From: Nephrotoma appendiculata | Taxonomy: Eukaryota > Arthropoda > Insecta > Diptera > Tipulidae | DNA: 64,000 nucleotides | Direction of reading: 5' to 3' | NCBI GenBank assembly: GCA_947310385.1 | Contig: OX371225.1 | Location: 173,037,931 to 173,101,930, forward strand | Part shown: positions 12,195 to 22,907 of the stretch, in pieces | Numbering within the stretch: the stretch's first letter is position 1 | Layout of the letters: each line of letters begins with the position of its first letter | Program-made: the position numbers and the translations under genes | The notes under the pieces: model-generated | Told to the model about the DNA's origin: nothing | Databases searched by the model: none | The model's input: only the letters and a program-made list of their open reading frames with translations

Positions 12195-12816
12195 TTGTGT
12201 ATGCAAGAACCACACTCGGTCAATGGTCAAATCAGCGGCATGCCTTCTACAGCCAGAGTAGCAACAGGACGCTCTGAGAATCCCAAGACTGCAATTAGTT
12301 TTCATAGTGTCGGCATGGACATGATGAAGCTAACTCAGGTTTGTGATAGCCACTGCACATGTGTTGAAATATCATCGGAAGCTAGTTCATTCTACCTATT
12401 TTCAATATACGCCCAATATAGTGAACCGATCGAGTACCATCTGTGCAAAATCGAAACGATCCTAGCCTCTTTGACGGGTCCAACAAAAAATCGTAATGAT
12501 CGTCAGAGACTTCAATGCCAGAAGTAAAATGTGGCATGACTGTTTAACCGATGAAAACAGAAGAAAAGTAGAGGACTTCGTGTCCAGAAATTATCTTTTC
12601 ATAATGAACTTGCAAGGACACCCAGCGACATTCTCGTCTAATGGGAACTTAAATATTGACTTAACAATAGTCAACGGAGCCTTGCTGCGCTCGATAGTTT
12701 GGGGGTGTGTAAGAGAAAATTGGACATCTAGTGACCATAGAGTCATCACGTTTGAGCTATCAAACGCGCCACAGAATGGTCCTCTTGCAAGTAGCAAAAC
12801 TCCGAGATTTGCATAA
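12195..12816 (+). pseudogene. R1-clade endonuclease domain, frameshifted
   Basis: Two overlapping frames (12195-12527 and 12496-12816) together give an AP-endonuclease-like domain, which nicks the target for target-primed reverse transcription. The first frame has CMQEPHSVNGQISGMPSTAR, the R1 form of the catalytic QEP motif. The second has IVRDFNARSKMWHD, equivalent to the GDFNA motif but with Gly replaced by Arg. It then reads SNGNLNIDLTIVN and SSDHRVITFEL, holding the terminal catalytic SDH. The join is a frameshift near 12500. The domain is recognisable end to end but cannot be translated as one protein. Confidence 0.8.
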
Positions 12817-13403
12817 AGATTGCTGATTGGGGTCTATTTGCTAGACACCTGATCGGCTCTTGGGAAAGTGTAGGAGCACTTCCTGAAATTAACTCGATTG
12901 ACGAAATTGATGATCGTATGGAGCTGATCTCAACGCAGTTAACCAGTGTCTGCAACGACTCAATTCCTAAGAAGAGAGTGGCAAAGAGACGTAACAGTTG
13001 GTGGAACTCTTATCTTAGGATACTTAGATCCTCGATGCACAAGCTCAGAAGAGCATACCAGAAGGAGAGGAACTAAATAGCAAAACAGTTGAAATTTTCT
13101 CTCTTTAGAGCGGCAAGGAACAAGTACTTCAATGAAGTATTTTTAGCTAAGCAAAGTAGTTTCCAAAGGTACGTCATGGAACATCCCAATAATGACCCAT
13201 GGGAACTTCTATACAAATTTGCCGGCAAAGCAAGACACTTGAAGTCTTAAACACCATCAGGAAGATAAATGAAGTCGTCACTGAAACGTGGCATGACACA
13301 CGCTTGGAGTTACTAAACTCGCTCCTGCCGGACGAAACACCTGACGTTACTGGGCCTTAAGCAGAAATGCGCTAGATCGCCACCAACAATAGTTGGATAT
13401 CTG

Positions 13404-14286
13404 ATGCTGAAGACCCCCCCATTCACGTGGGAGGAGGTCAACAGTGCCCTTACTTGCTTTAAGCGTAATAAGTCTCCTGGACTTGACAACTTGAACGCTG
13501 AAATAATCCAACTGGCTTTGCCCATAATAGTTAAATTGTTAAACAGCTGCCTAAAATTTGGCTACTTCCCAAAGGTGTGGAAAAAGGGTGAAATGATTAT
13601 AATCAGGAAACCTGGGGATAGAGATCCACTTTTTCCGAAGTCTTATAGACCAATCATGTTGCTACCTATCATGGGGAAACTCCTAGAAAGGCTACTAGTG
13701 GTTCGTATCTCTCCAAGAATCGAACAGAGTGGACTGTTCTCGGACAAACAATTCACCTTCCGACGTAGCATGTCTACTGAGGACGCGAAAATCCGCCTAA
13801 CAAACACTGTCAAAACCCAAAGTTCAAAATATGTTGTGGGTATTTTCTTGAATATAGCTGGAGCATTTGATAACTTAACGTAGCCTAGTGCATAGCAATA
13901 ATCCTAGTGTCATTGCCAGTTTATCAGTTTACAATCTACCTGGAATCATTATGAATGTTTTTAAGAGTTACTTCAGCAACCGAACCGCAGAAATTAGAGA
14001 CAAATATATTTCAGTATCAAAACAAGTTACAAAAGGATGTCCTCAGGGTTCAATCCTAGGCCCCCTAACCTGGAATATCGTGTTTCACTGCACGAGTATG
14101 ATGAATAACCTGGACGAAATAGCATTCGCAGATGACAAAGTCATTCTGGTGCACGGCAACTCGAGTCTTGAGCTCCAACTCCAGGATCAAATCACCATAA
14201 ATGACATGATACAATGGTGGGAAATAAATAAAATGTCACTATCTGCAGAAAAAAACAGTGATGCTGCAGCTAAAAGGCAAATTTGA
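13404..14286 (+). pseudogene. R1-clade reverse transcriptase core, broken
   Basis: The first frame (13404-13883) has FTWEEVNSALTCFKRNKSPG (RT0/1), then KSYRPIMLLPIMGKLLERLL and FLNIAGAFDN. The last is motif A, in which the catalytic Asp of the usual LDI-GAFD is Asn. A stop at 13881-13883 separates it from 13888-14286, which carries VTKGCPQGSILGPLTWNI (motif B) and IAFADDKVIL (motif C with both Asp present). A frameshift follows into the 14258 frame, where VRYLGVDLDERM (motif D/E) continues. Loss of the motif A Asp together with the stops means the enzyme is dead. The region before 13404 (12960-13400) is the connector and shows diffuse coding traces such as RRAYQKERN. Confidence 0.85.
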
Positions 14287-15106
14287 CTCTACTCGACCTC
14301 CAACAATATCACTAAACGGTCGAAACATGAAAATGGTCAAGTGCGTTAGATATCTAGGAGTTGACCTAGATGAACGAATGGGCGTAACATCTCACGTTCC
14401 TAGAGTCTGTGAAAACGCTAAGAAACTATTCCACTCATTGGCCAGACTGTCAAGAGAGGGATGGGGACTGCATCAGAAAACACTTGTAATAATATATACA
14501 AAGGTGTGGCGGAGGCGCTTTTCACGTATGCCGCAGCTGGTTGGTATTACAGGTTAAACTGTCACTATATCAGATCACAGGAAAGTGCTCAGAGGAATAT
14601 TCTGCTAGGAGTAACAAAGGCCTACCGACCAGTATCTAAAGACGTTGTTGTGGTTCTGGCCGGCATGCTCCCGGTGGATATTCTAATCAAAAAGCGAGCA
14701 CTCACAAATTCAATTCAGCAGCAAAAACGAAATTGAGGAAATGGCAATTGACCTTTGGCAAAAAAGATGGAATGAATCAGCAAATGGAAGGCATACATTT
14801 GTATTCATTCCAGATGTAAAACATCGTCTAAAAATTAAAAATTAAACTGCAACTAACAAGCTTGATTAGTCAAGTCATCTCTGGGCATGGTAAGTTCAAG
14901 GCATTTAAAATAATAAACCATTGTCGATGTCTATATGTGGCTCGGAAGTAGAAGATGTAAACCACCTACTTTTCGAATGTAACGAGGTGACGGTCAAATC
15001 ATTAAAACGAAAGTGGCTTGGTAACTCAAACATACATGAATTACCACTGCCAAAATTACTCAGTGCCGAAGTACTCCCACAGTTTCGGGCAATTGTGCCG
15101 AACTGA
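14287..15106 (+). pseudogene. R1-clade ORF2 C-terminal region, broken
   Basis: The thumb and C-terminal part of ORF2 is split over several frames. It includes LARLSREGWGLHQKTL, then FTYAAAGWYYR and SAQRNILLGVTKAYRPVS, which is standard wording after the RT core in R1-clade elements (one frame at 14461-14736). The last piece (14921-15106) has ICGSEVEDVNHLLFECNEV, corresponding to the C-terminal zinc-binding motif C-x2-(C)-x7-8-H-x4-C, with its second Cys changed to Ser. A frameshift near 14735 separates the two. Confidence 0.75.
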
Positions 15107-15419
15107 TCAACGTCTTAAAAGAACGGAACAGTGCACTAGAGTAGGTACATGTCTCCAAGCGACTATAGGGATCGTAACGCTACAATTTTTGAAATGTAAC
15201 GACTAATCTGTACCTAGCACTATTATCAGCGAACTTGCTAATTTATTAACAATGCAAATATTGCAAAATGATGCCTGTGACCTGATATATATTTAAACTA
15301 GTAGAAGCGGACAATTGAATTTGTCCGACAAGCGCTCGATCAAATAGGAAAAATGCAATAGACGGACGGACAGAGGTATAAAACCTCTGAAACAACTAAG
15401 GTGCTAATACAACAAATTA

Positions 15420-17780
15420 GCCCAATGACTGAATGCTAGAAGCGAGCGCTAAAAATATATCTTTCCGTTGTTTTTTCGAAACGAAAAGCTCATGATTCCA
15501 GTATGTTGTATTTGTTGCTAAGCAACAAGTAATAATAGTACAAGAATATTTTTTCTAGCCTAGAATAATAATTGAAATTTAAAAAAAAAGTAGACAGCCG
15601 CATCTGTGTGACCTCTATTTTTAGAAATAGTTGAATATCTCGAAAACTGCTTGACCTAGAGTTCCCCAAATTTTAAATGTGACCTTTCTAGAGTAGTATC
15701 TATCTGTGTGCTCTCTGGTATGTATAGTTTTTGCTGTGATAGTAAATAGACAGACGGCCTAAGTCTTTGTATAAGCTTGCTCGCAAGAGCGAGCGCTAAA
15801 ATTCTTAGTTTAAGGTTATACCTAGGTATACGAATTAATGTAAATTTTACGGGAATGTTGACTACGACTACGACTAATAATTGAATATAATCGGCCACAC
15901 AAAATGATAAAAAGTATGATCCATTCTTGCGAAATCAATTAATTAATTTAGAAGTTAAGGCTATCGTCCGTGCACAGTAGAATTTACAGTACATTTTTTA
16001 TATCTGCTGTGTCAATACAATTAGACGCATTATGCCTTATAAAATTCTCAAGAATTCGTTTTGGTATGATTTCTTCATAATATTTTTTTCTCTCTTGGAT
16101 AAGCATGTTCGTGATGTTAATCTTACTTAATTTATGTCTTAAGTTAAAACATACATTATAAATATGTACATACATATATTCGTACCTATATTATGTTTTG
16201 TTTAGAGCAAATTAAATACCAGTAGCAGTAAATAAATCCCAAAGGTATTTTACGTGCAAATTCTCAGAAATGTTTGATTAAAATTCTTTGCAAAATTAAA
16301 TTCTCTGAATTCGATAATAACACCGCTTTTTAAATTACTATTTCATTATTTAATATTAATGGACACAAGATGATAAAGTTGATTTAAAAAAGGTAAATTT
16401 TAATATTTTTTCGCCGTTATTAATTTTAGTATATTTTACTAATTAATACCTCATGACCAACATTAAATGGTCACAGCACAGATTATTTAAAACACTATAC
16501 ACTATGGAATTTAATTTTTTATTTAACATTAATTAAAATTACATATTTAAACAATCGGACTTGTTTTTAATAGATGTTTGCCTATCTACATTTTAAAACA
16601 AAGAAATAAAATAGTTTTGTTTTAATAATTTACATAATTAAATTTGAAATAGGCATGAAATAAGTGCGTCTGTCTGTATAAGGTAGTGGTTAGCAAAAAA
16701 AATTTACTTTTTAATTTCAAAAATCAATAAAAGTATGATTTTTATAAATAAATATTTTAGATATTATTTACATAAATAAATTTTTTCCATAATTTTAATT
16801 TATATTTTTGGACTATCAATAGTTAAATATAAACGAAAAAAAAAATAAATATTTTGTGTCAATATTTAATTTAAATTATTTATTAAAAGTGTAAACGTGT
16901 TATTCTTTTTTTTTCAATTATTTAAGTTTTTATTATTTCGAAAATATTTTAATAATATTAAATTAAATTCACGATTTTTTTTTTTATTGATAAAAAATGT
17001 TTCATGCTTTAGTATTTCGAAATTTATTTGTTTGGCGCCATTTATTTATATTTTTTTTTTATTTTTGGCGCCGATTTATTTTTTAAGTTTTATGCATCTT
17101 TATATGATAATGATGTTAATGTACAGAATGCATTTTTGATTTTAGAAAAATCATCGAAGAGAAATAGTTTATAGTTTTGTATAAAGCTAATAATAATAAC
17201 AATAAAAACTGAATACAGTAAATTTACATTTTTATTAGTGTTTTGTATGAATCAGCCAGTGTACATGAATTTTATTTGTATTTAAAATTAGGTTTTTGGA
17301 GTTTTTTTTTTTTTTGAAAGAAATTTTATGTTTATATACCTTTCAAAATAAATCATTCATGTTTATAGCTCTGAAGAGCGAGGAATACATTTTTTTGGGT
17401 TGGTTCAAGCCGGGTTACTAATATAAATGGTAGTTGAATAATAGTCTGAAGTGTATTCATTGTTCCTTTTACACCAATGACTAATTAAATAAATCGAGAT
17501 AATAATATCTGTGATTAGGTCATTCAAAGTGTAGGCTAAACGTGTGGGAGTTAGCTCCATTAGAAGCTCGCGTTTGGCTAACAACTCTGTCTGACACCAA
17601 CTGTTATAACAACAACACTTATGCTATAAAGTTATGACATTGAATATATCAATTTTTCCATATAAATGTAAATCCGTTATATACTGATGACATGGAATAT
17701 ATCAGTTTTTATATTGACTAGGGCATTTACATTTATTTTTAGATATATTTTTGAATAGTCAATAGTTTTATAAATGATTT
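15420..17780. other. AT-rich stretch without a recognisable gene
   Basis: The first 450 bases hold two similar short phrases (AGCGAGCGCTAAAA near 15438 and 15789) and a small hairpin GCTTGCTCGCAAGAGCGAGC at about 15775. The rest, especially 16150-17350, is very AT-rich with long T runs. No protein motif was found; the 80-codon frame at 16897 is a run of Phe, Ile and Leu from T-rich DNA. The sequence at 17390-17620 is less AT-rich and could be an LTR of the adjacent BEL fragment, but no second copy was found. Confidence 0.5.
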
Positions 17781-17784
17781 TTTT

Positions 17785-18600
17785 TGTTATTTGCCCATTT
17801 TCTTAGATTAAAACCTCCAGCATTTAGCAATTGTATGAGTTGTGATTGGGTTTCTAATGCTTCTTCTAATGTATGATCTCCTGAAAGAAGATCATCAAGA
17901 TAAAAATCTGTTAACGTTATTTTTGACGCGATTGGGTAGTTTTTTATTTCATCATGTACTAGTTGACATAAGACTTTAGTGGCTAAATATGTTGTTGACG
18001 TGGTCCCATATGTTACTGTTTTAAGTTTAAACGTTTTGATCTCTTCTTTTGGTGATTCTCTCCACAGGAGCCGTTGATAGTTTTGATCTTCTTCATTGAT
18101 AGCGGAACATTTTCTCTATGTCGGCTTTGATAACGAATTTATGTTTTCTCCATCGCATTAGAATTGATCTTAGATCCTGTTGTAACGTTGGACTTGTTGT
18201 TTTTGCCGACCCATCGAACACGACTCTAAGTTTTTTAGTCGTGCTGTCTGATTTCATCACCGCGTGATGTGGAAGATAATATGCTACAGTTGAGTCTTCC
18301 TCATTTTTTAGCATCTCCATTTGACCAAGTTGTTCATATTCACGCATAAAGTCTGTATTACTTTTTCTGAGATTTGGTACTCTTTACAACCTTTTTTCGA
18401 CTTGAAGGAACTTTGCTATTGCCATACGTTTAGAATCTCCCAAATGCATATTTGGATCCTCCTGGAATGGTAACATAATTCGTAGCGCCCATTTCTCAGT
18501 CGCCTGCGATGCATTTCTTCTAACTCCGAATTTTTTTTTTCTAAGTCTTCTTTAGTTGTTTCTACCAGGATTTCTTCGTGCAGCTCATCTATTTTTTCCA
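17785..18600 (-). pseudogene. BEL/Pao pol fragment: RT, minus strand
   Basis: From high to low coordinates the strand reads MLPFQEDPNMHLGDSKRMA, then EYEQLGQM, AYYLPHHAVMKSDSTTKKLR and VVFDGSAKT, the conserved start of BEL/Pao RT. After a frameshift near 18095 it reads TVTYGTTSTTYLATKVL and TDFYLDDLLSGD (motif C with both Asp, near 17890-17915). It ends in LLNAGGFNLRKWANN. These phrases are characteristic of BEL/Pao, as opposed to Gypsy or Copia. RNase H and integrase are missing at the left edge, where the sequence passes into AT-rich DNA at about 17785. It is a clear but broken RT. Confidence 0.85.
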
Positions 18601-19080
18601 CGTCGTATTTAGTTGTTTACTTTTTTGTCTCATGTATTCAGCTTCTTGTCTTCCGTTTATGAAATGAATGATGATATTCTCCAAGTGATTTGTTTTTAAT
18701 AATTGCTTTCTGAGCAGCCATTCGTTGGGATCATTATTGTTAACTTGCATCGTCGGAATTGTCAACTTGGATACTGCTTTTTGTTGCGCCGTAGTTGTAC
18801 TGGCTGTATGAGTTTTTTCGATATTCAAGTCATTCAGTTCTGCTAACTTAGTTGTTGTTGCTATCGGCAGTTTTTCAATTGCGCTTCTGCTGCTTTTGAA
18901 GTTGGCGTTGTTGTGGCAATTTCCAGCTTATAGTTGATATCAGCTGTTACGCTATCACAAGCACGTTTTATGTGTTTACGTGCTTCTATATAAGGCAAGT
19001 TGTCTATGCCTTCGTAGTTAATTAATAGCTTGTCGTTTTCTTTGTATCTTGTTTAGATATCCGCAACTTATTCTCTTCTA
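18600..19080 (-). pseudogene. Probable upstream part of the same BEL/Pao element
   Basis: The minus strand continues upstream of the RT with an open frame at 18589-18828 (QKAVSKLTIPTMQVNNNDPN and further Lys/Asn/Gln-rich sequence). In a neighbouring frame up to about 19050 there is YEGIDNLPYIEARKHIKRAC-like sequence. The position is where Gag and the protease of a BEL/Pao element should be, but I see no zinc knuckle and no DSG protease motif. The assignment rests on position and orientation, and a large internal deletion is likely. Confidence 0.4.
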
Positions 19081-19131
19081 TTTACCTGGTGGGCCTTTGT
19101 TTTCCGGGGACCTGGATCCTTTCTTATATTT

Positions 19132-19480
19132 GTGATTAGTTTTTGTATCTGTTCGCGTAGATCACGCACCAAAGTCGCTCATATAAAAAACAGAATATCG
19201 CTACAGAATATGCGGTGCCGTACTATTGACAAATGTATTAGATGTCAAGATGGCATGGATTTGGAACACGCTACTACTTATGCGGAAACGGATTCGATGA
19301 TAATGCTTGGATGGATAAAAGGCGATCCCAGGAAACACAAAACTTTTGTGGGTAACAGAATAGCTGAAATTCAATCGCTTATGTAACTTAGTCAGTGCCA
19401 TTATGTAAAATCCAATTATAACCCCGCAGATGTGAGTTTTGAAAGAAGCAAACGTTGACTTTTTAGCTTATGAGGAAATA
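19132..19480 (+). pseudogene. BEL/Pao RNase H fragment, plus strand
   Basis: The frame holds AETDSMIMLGWIKGDPRKHK followed by TFVGNRIAEIQSL, and then, past a stop, HYVKSNYNPADV. This is the C-terminal half of BEL/Pao RNase H, where a catalytic Asp lies in a TDS motif, then W-x-FV-NR--EI, then the NPAD motif. Its orientation is opposite to the RT fragment just to the left, so the two belong to different copies or to a rearranged one. The integrase is absent downstream. Confidence 0.75.
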
Positions 19481-19705
19481 TAGCCAACGAGTTATTTGAG
19501 GTGCTAGATGACAGAGCCACGATGCGTTATGAGTGAAGAATTTTTTACATAGTCAATTAAAGTGAATGCTCCTTTTACTATATGAACACGTTACTCGCAT
19601 GTAGTCGAATTAGCCTAACTACGTAGCTGTCTCAATAAGTAAAAATTCCTCGTTAGAATCGAGAACCTATACAATCAAATTGGGAATTATTTTATTAATT
19701 TCAAA

Positions 19706-20040
19706 ATGAAACATATAAAACTACCGGAAGTAGATACTTCAATGGGAGTCAAGATTAACATGTTCATCATGATGAAGTTCACAAAAAATACTTTTCGGTG
19801 CCTTATGGGAGAGCGAGTTCTACGATACGAGCCGCTTAAAGTTATTAAAATTGTTAATTTGTGTGCAGCTCTTTACAACATGTGTTTGCATAACAAATTT
19901 CAGATGGTTGACTAACCAAGGCCTCATGACAGTGAGGGTATTATAAACGAGCTTGATTTTGAGTATGAAACCCAAAACAAGTATAGAAGGGCGGTGGAAA
20001 TAAGAAATTGGCTTCTTTGGTGTTCAAAATAACTCATCAC
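19706..20040 (+). pseudogene. PIF/Harbinger transposase C-terminal fragment
   Basis: The frame reads FRCLMGERVLRYEPLKVIKI and then VNLCAALYNMCLHNKFQMVD. In HARBI1-type DDE_4 transposases the region after the last catalytic Glu has the form RFR-L---LRY-P--------CAVLHNIC. The upstream DDE core is missing: the 60 bases before the match show no family signal. After the stop at 19915 a few acidic codons still look coding-like. It faces a minus-strand ORF at 20088-20504 that fits the second Harbinger protein, so the two ends are convergent as in intact Harbinger elements. Confidence 0.7.
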
Positions 20041-20087
20041 AATTCAATTCTTATAATTAATTTAATACTTAATTTTGGAATATACTA

Positions 20088-20504
20088 CTAATATTTAATT
20101 GATTGTAGCCGATTTTCCTCAACCCTTAATCGCTTCAAATTTATATCGTTCACCTCTTTAAAAAGGCCCAAGAGTTTTGTTTGAACGCTTGTTGTTTTTG
20201 TCCCTGGAATTTTAATTCTTCCAATATCCGAGTGATCGTCGTTACGCGCCGCCGCTGGACAGGGAATTACTTGTAGTGGAAATGCGTATAAGGATGTCGA
20301 TAATGCAATGTTGTTCGTTGCTGTTGTATTCGTTAGTGCGGTGGTATTTCCTACTTCATTAATCGAATAAAAAGTCTCAATTTGTTGGTCGACGTGGGGG
20401 ACGCACTCATCCTCTTCTTCATGCCCTGGTTCGATGCCAACGTTTCCTACTTCAGCCTCAAACATTCTCGTTAACTGCACAACGCGTTCTTCAAATGAGT
20501 GCAA
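20088..20504 (-). CDS. Probable Harbinger Myb/SANT-like partner protein, C-terminal part
   Basis: This open frame of 138 residues starts MHSFEERVV. It has an acidic stretch (EPGHEEEDECVP), a low-complexity Thr/Asn-rich centre, and a C-terminal helix reading KLLGLFKEVNDINLKRLRVE. Myb-like accessory proteins of PIF/Harbinger elements end in a similar amphipathic helix after a variable linker; they carry nuclear import and DNA binding for the transposase. The N-terminal Myb/SANT trihelix is not visible in this frame and may lie in a lost upstream exon. The 5' LTR of the BEL element begins 147 bp upstream of the ATG, so the BEL insertion may have cut it off. The call rests mainly on position opposite the transposase fragment. 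Confidence 0.45.
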   Translation of the reverse strand: MHSFEERVVQLTRMFEAEVGNVGIEPGHEEEDECVPHVDQQIETFYSINEVGNTTALTNTTATNNIALSTSLYAFPLQVIPCPAAARNDDHSDIGRIKIPGTKTTSVQTKLLGLFKEVNDINLKRLRVEENRLQSIKY

Positions 20505-20650
20505 AAAACCATCCGTGTTCCTCCATATACGTTACCATAACCTCAAATTGGTGCTATGTGAGTACTTTTTTTGCCTTTAAAGTGAAATAATAATATTTTA
20601 ATGTATGTGTAAATAAATACAAAATAAACTTAAAAAATCACATTTATAAA

Positions 20651-20922
20651 TTTGGAGTTGACATTTAACGAACGACATATCCTCGTCGATTAGTACCACC
20701 TGGTGGGCACTCAGCAACCAACCCCATCGTATCGAGCATTTCAATACCATCGGACAATTCTTCAAATGTCAATTCAACACGACGACGGGAATTGAAACTT
20801 TCTTCTTATCAAAACCTTCGAGCAGCCCGCAGCACGAGCGCAACAGAACACAAATAATAAAGGATATAATAAAACAGTTTGTTTTTCACTTGTATTTAAC
20901 TCTGTTGAAATCCGTTTCAACA
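20651..20922 (+). repeat. 5' LTR of the BEL/Pao element at 20.65 kb
   Basis: About 272 bp, matching the 3' LTR at 25555-25831 along its whole length with scattered substitutions and a few short indels. Shared landmarks are GGTGGGC(A/T)CTCAGCAACCAACC, ATTCAACACGACGACGG, CAGCACGAGC and the end TTCAACA. The 3' copy starts TGTTGGAG, whereas this copy starts TTTGGAG, so its terminal dinucleotide is damaged. An AACACAAATAATAAAG phrase near the end may include the polyadenylation signal. Confidence 0.88.
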
Positions 20923-20927
20923 TTTTA

Positions 20928-20939
20928 TGGTCCTTCGAG
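20928..20939 (+). promoter_or_regulatory. Probable primer-binding site of the BEL/Pao element
   Basis: TGGTCCTTCGAG lies 5 nt after the 5' LTR. The identical 12-mer lies 4 nt after the 5' LTR of the second BEL/Pao element (31478-31489). A TGG-starting conserved sequence directly after the LTR is what a tRNA primer site looks like; I did not identify the tRNA. Confidence 0.7.
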
Positions 20940-21076
20940 TCTGATGCTCGAGCCGTGCTATAGCAACAATCAACATTTGCGGGTAAGAAACTTGAATTCT
21001 TGGTGAAGTGCGCGTGACTAGTTATATCAGTGTAAAGTGACATTCTGGTGGCAAACCAACAACATTTGGTGCAATA

Positions 21077-22003
21077 ATGTCAGCTCGCATCAAACAGGCA
21101 TCGCTATAACGAGCGCTTGAGCGAACTGTACGAAAGAGCAAGGAGCTCTCAATCAATACGCCCAGGATATCCAAAGAAGCATTACAGACGCAAATCGATC
21201 ACGTGGCTTCTCGGTACAAGAAATTTTGCAGAGTACAGGATCGAGACCGTGTGCGGTGATAAAGAGCTCGAGGGAGGTCTCGTACAACAGTCGTTCAACA
21301 CGAAGCTGCCATAAATCTCGGTACCAGTATTCAATGGCGATTACGCAAGCTGGACCGAATTCGAAAACTTATTTGTTGATCTCATCCACAACCACAACCA
21401 GCTGACCAACGCGCAAAAACTACATTACTTGAAAGCGAATCTGGCCGGGGACGCAGCATCGCTGCTCAAATCTGTGAGCATAACAAATAAAAATTATGAT
21501 GAAGCATAGCACATGTTACGAGAGTGATATAACCACCGGCGGCTCATCACCAACAGTCATTTACGCAGGTTCAGAACAATGTCTACTCTACATGTTGAAT
21601 CAGCTGTGGGGTTGCGCAAAATCATCGATACTGCGACCGACAACGTTCGCAGCTTAAAGATCTTAGGGGTACCAGTCACCACTTGGGATATTATATTAGT
21701 GAACATCATCGCGGATAACCTGGACCCTGACACCCATCGCAACTGGGAAATGTCACTATCTCAAGTACAATATCCATCATACAAAGAGCTAATCGATTTT
21801 CTGAGCACCAGATGGCAATCACTGGAGATGATTTCCATGACCAAGGCACAATTTGAGCCACCACAGCCACACAACGATGTTCCGTCATCATCGCTTTCGT
21901 TGCGCACTCGAGCACCTCGCAAACCGTTCACGCACTAAACTCGTACACTCGTCGTCACATCGGACTCTCGCATCACTTGTCAAGTTGGTGCTGGAAATCA
22001 CAA
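21077..22003 (+). pseudogene. BEL/Pao Gag, several frameshifts
   Basis: An ATG at 21077 opens MSARIKQASL, then a stop, then (same frame) RTVRKSKELSINTPRISKEA, the Arg/Lys-rich N-terminal helix region of BEL Gag. In a second frame from about 21318 comes ISVPVFNGDYASWTEFENLF and KLHYLKANLAGDAASLLKSV. This matches the Gag domain DUF1759 (P-F-G---W--F---F, then KL-YL---L-G-A). A third frame (21579-21938) continues with LRKIIDTATDNVRSLKILGV and NLDPDTHRNWEMSL. The order is complete for a BEL Gag capsid region, but at least three frame changes and stops break it. Confidence 0.85.
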
Positions 22004-22004
22004 A

Positions 22005-22544
22005 ATGTTCCAGTATTACCAATTTAAACCTCCCACATTCGAAGAACGGTCAAATCTCGTCCGATCAAAGATGTTGTGCTTCAAGTGCCTGCGCAAGGGC
22101 CACACCAGTTCGAGTTGCAGATCCAGTTTATGCCGTGTTTGCAACAAAAGACACCACACGCTATTACACATATCGAATCCAAACACTGAATCATCCATTG
22201 AATTATCACCCACTTCGGTCATCACAAACCATGTCGCATCGTCATTCACGGATGTTCTGCTTGCAACAGCAATTGCCACCATATCGCAATCAAATCAAAA
22301 TTTTGTCGTTCGAACTCTATTGGATTCGAGATCTCAGGTCAGTTTCATTTCGGAGAGTGCAGTAAATCGCATCGAATTAGCGAGAAGACCAGCAGCAGTT
22401 ACAATCAGTGGAATATGTGCGAACGAGGCGCCCACGTCGCGTTCAATTACCGACTTTGTCTTACTCTCTCGAACTGATTCAACATTTTCCATTTCGGTCA
22501 CAGACCTCGTCGTCGAGAAGATCACAGGCACGCTACCATCCTAA
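22005..22544 (+). pseudogene. BEL/Pao Gag zinc knuckles and aspartic protease
   Basis: The 179-residue frame starts FQYYQFKPPTFEERSNLV. It has the knuckle CFKCLRKGHTSSSC, followed by CRVCNKRHHTLLH, the paired Cys/His arrangement before the BEL protease. The retropepsin active site follows as TLLDSRSQVSFISE, where the catalytic D-S/T-G has become DSR, so the protease is inactive. The frame then runs through ITDFVLLSRTDSTFSISVTD and ends at a stop. This frame is the true one; the long overlapping frames at 21853 and on the minus strand are shadows. Confidence 0.85.
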
Positions 22545-22571
22545 CCAATTGACACGCATCGGTGGCCACAC

Positions 22572-22907
22572 TTGAATCAGTTGGAGCTTCTCGATCCTCA
22601 TTACTATCGACCAAACAAGATAAACATTTTACTCGGAGCCGACAAGTTTAACGGTCACCATCGAGGACTATGGCACTATCTACAACACGATCAGGTCATT
22701 TTGGGAAAATCGAAGACGTTCATCCATCTCGAGAATTCACGCACGACGAGTCAGAATGCAAACGACACTCCGAATCAACACACTATCGCAATAAAGATGG
22801 GAGATATGCTGTATTCCAACCATTCAACGAGAACTCGGCATCTAGAAGCGACCAATTACAAAGCTCTGCCTGCTGTCCATTTCCGACAATCACGACATAC
22901 ACTAAAG
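22572..22907 (+). pseudogene. BEL/Pao protease end and pol N-terminus, cut by a hAT-like insertion
   Basis: LLDPHYYRPNKINILLGADK is the conserved flap-side segment that ends the BEL protease. After a frame change (22670 on), the strand reads ESECKRHSESTHYRNKDGRY followed by AVFQPFNENS, the block just before BEL RT (compare the intact copy at 33750-33850, QRDTNGRFVVKLPFNEPPS). It then reads ALPAVHFRQSRHTLK in another frame and stops at 22907, exactly where the terminal repeat of the hAT-like element begins. RT itself is not present anywhere in this element. Confidence 0.75.

Larger units (their letters stand above)
11190..15420 (+). mobile_element. R1-clade non-LTR retrotransposon, decayed
   Basis: Gag with a zinc knuckle, an AP-like endonuclease, reverse transcriptase and a C-terminal Cys/His tail appear in this order on the plus strand over about 4.2 kb. 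That order and the protein wording fit the R1 clade. Gag-like reading can be followed upstream to about 11230 but is broken by stops. After the last coding signal (about 15106), the phrase AATACAACAAATTAGCCC (15407 on) resembles 3' UTR sequence of R1-clade elements. No 5' end, poly(A) tail or target duplication was identified, so the limits are approximate. It does not sit in 28S rDNA. Confidence 0.8.

Noticed and set aside
21853..22365. 170-codon plus-strand frame in the BEL element
   Set aside because: It overlaps the zinc-knuckle/protease frame (22005-22544), which has clear motifs; this is a shadow.
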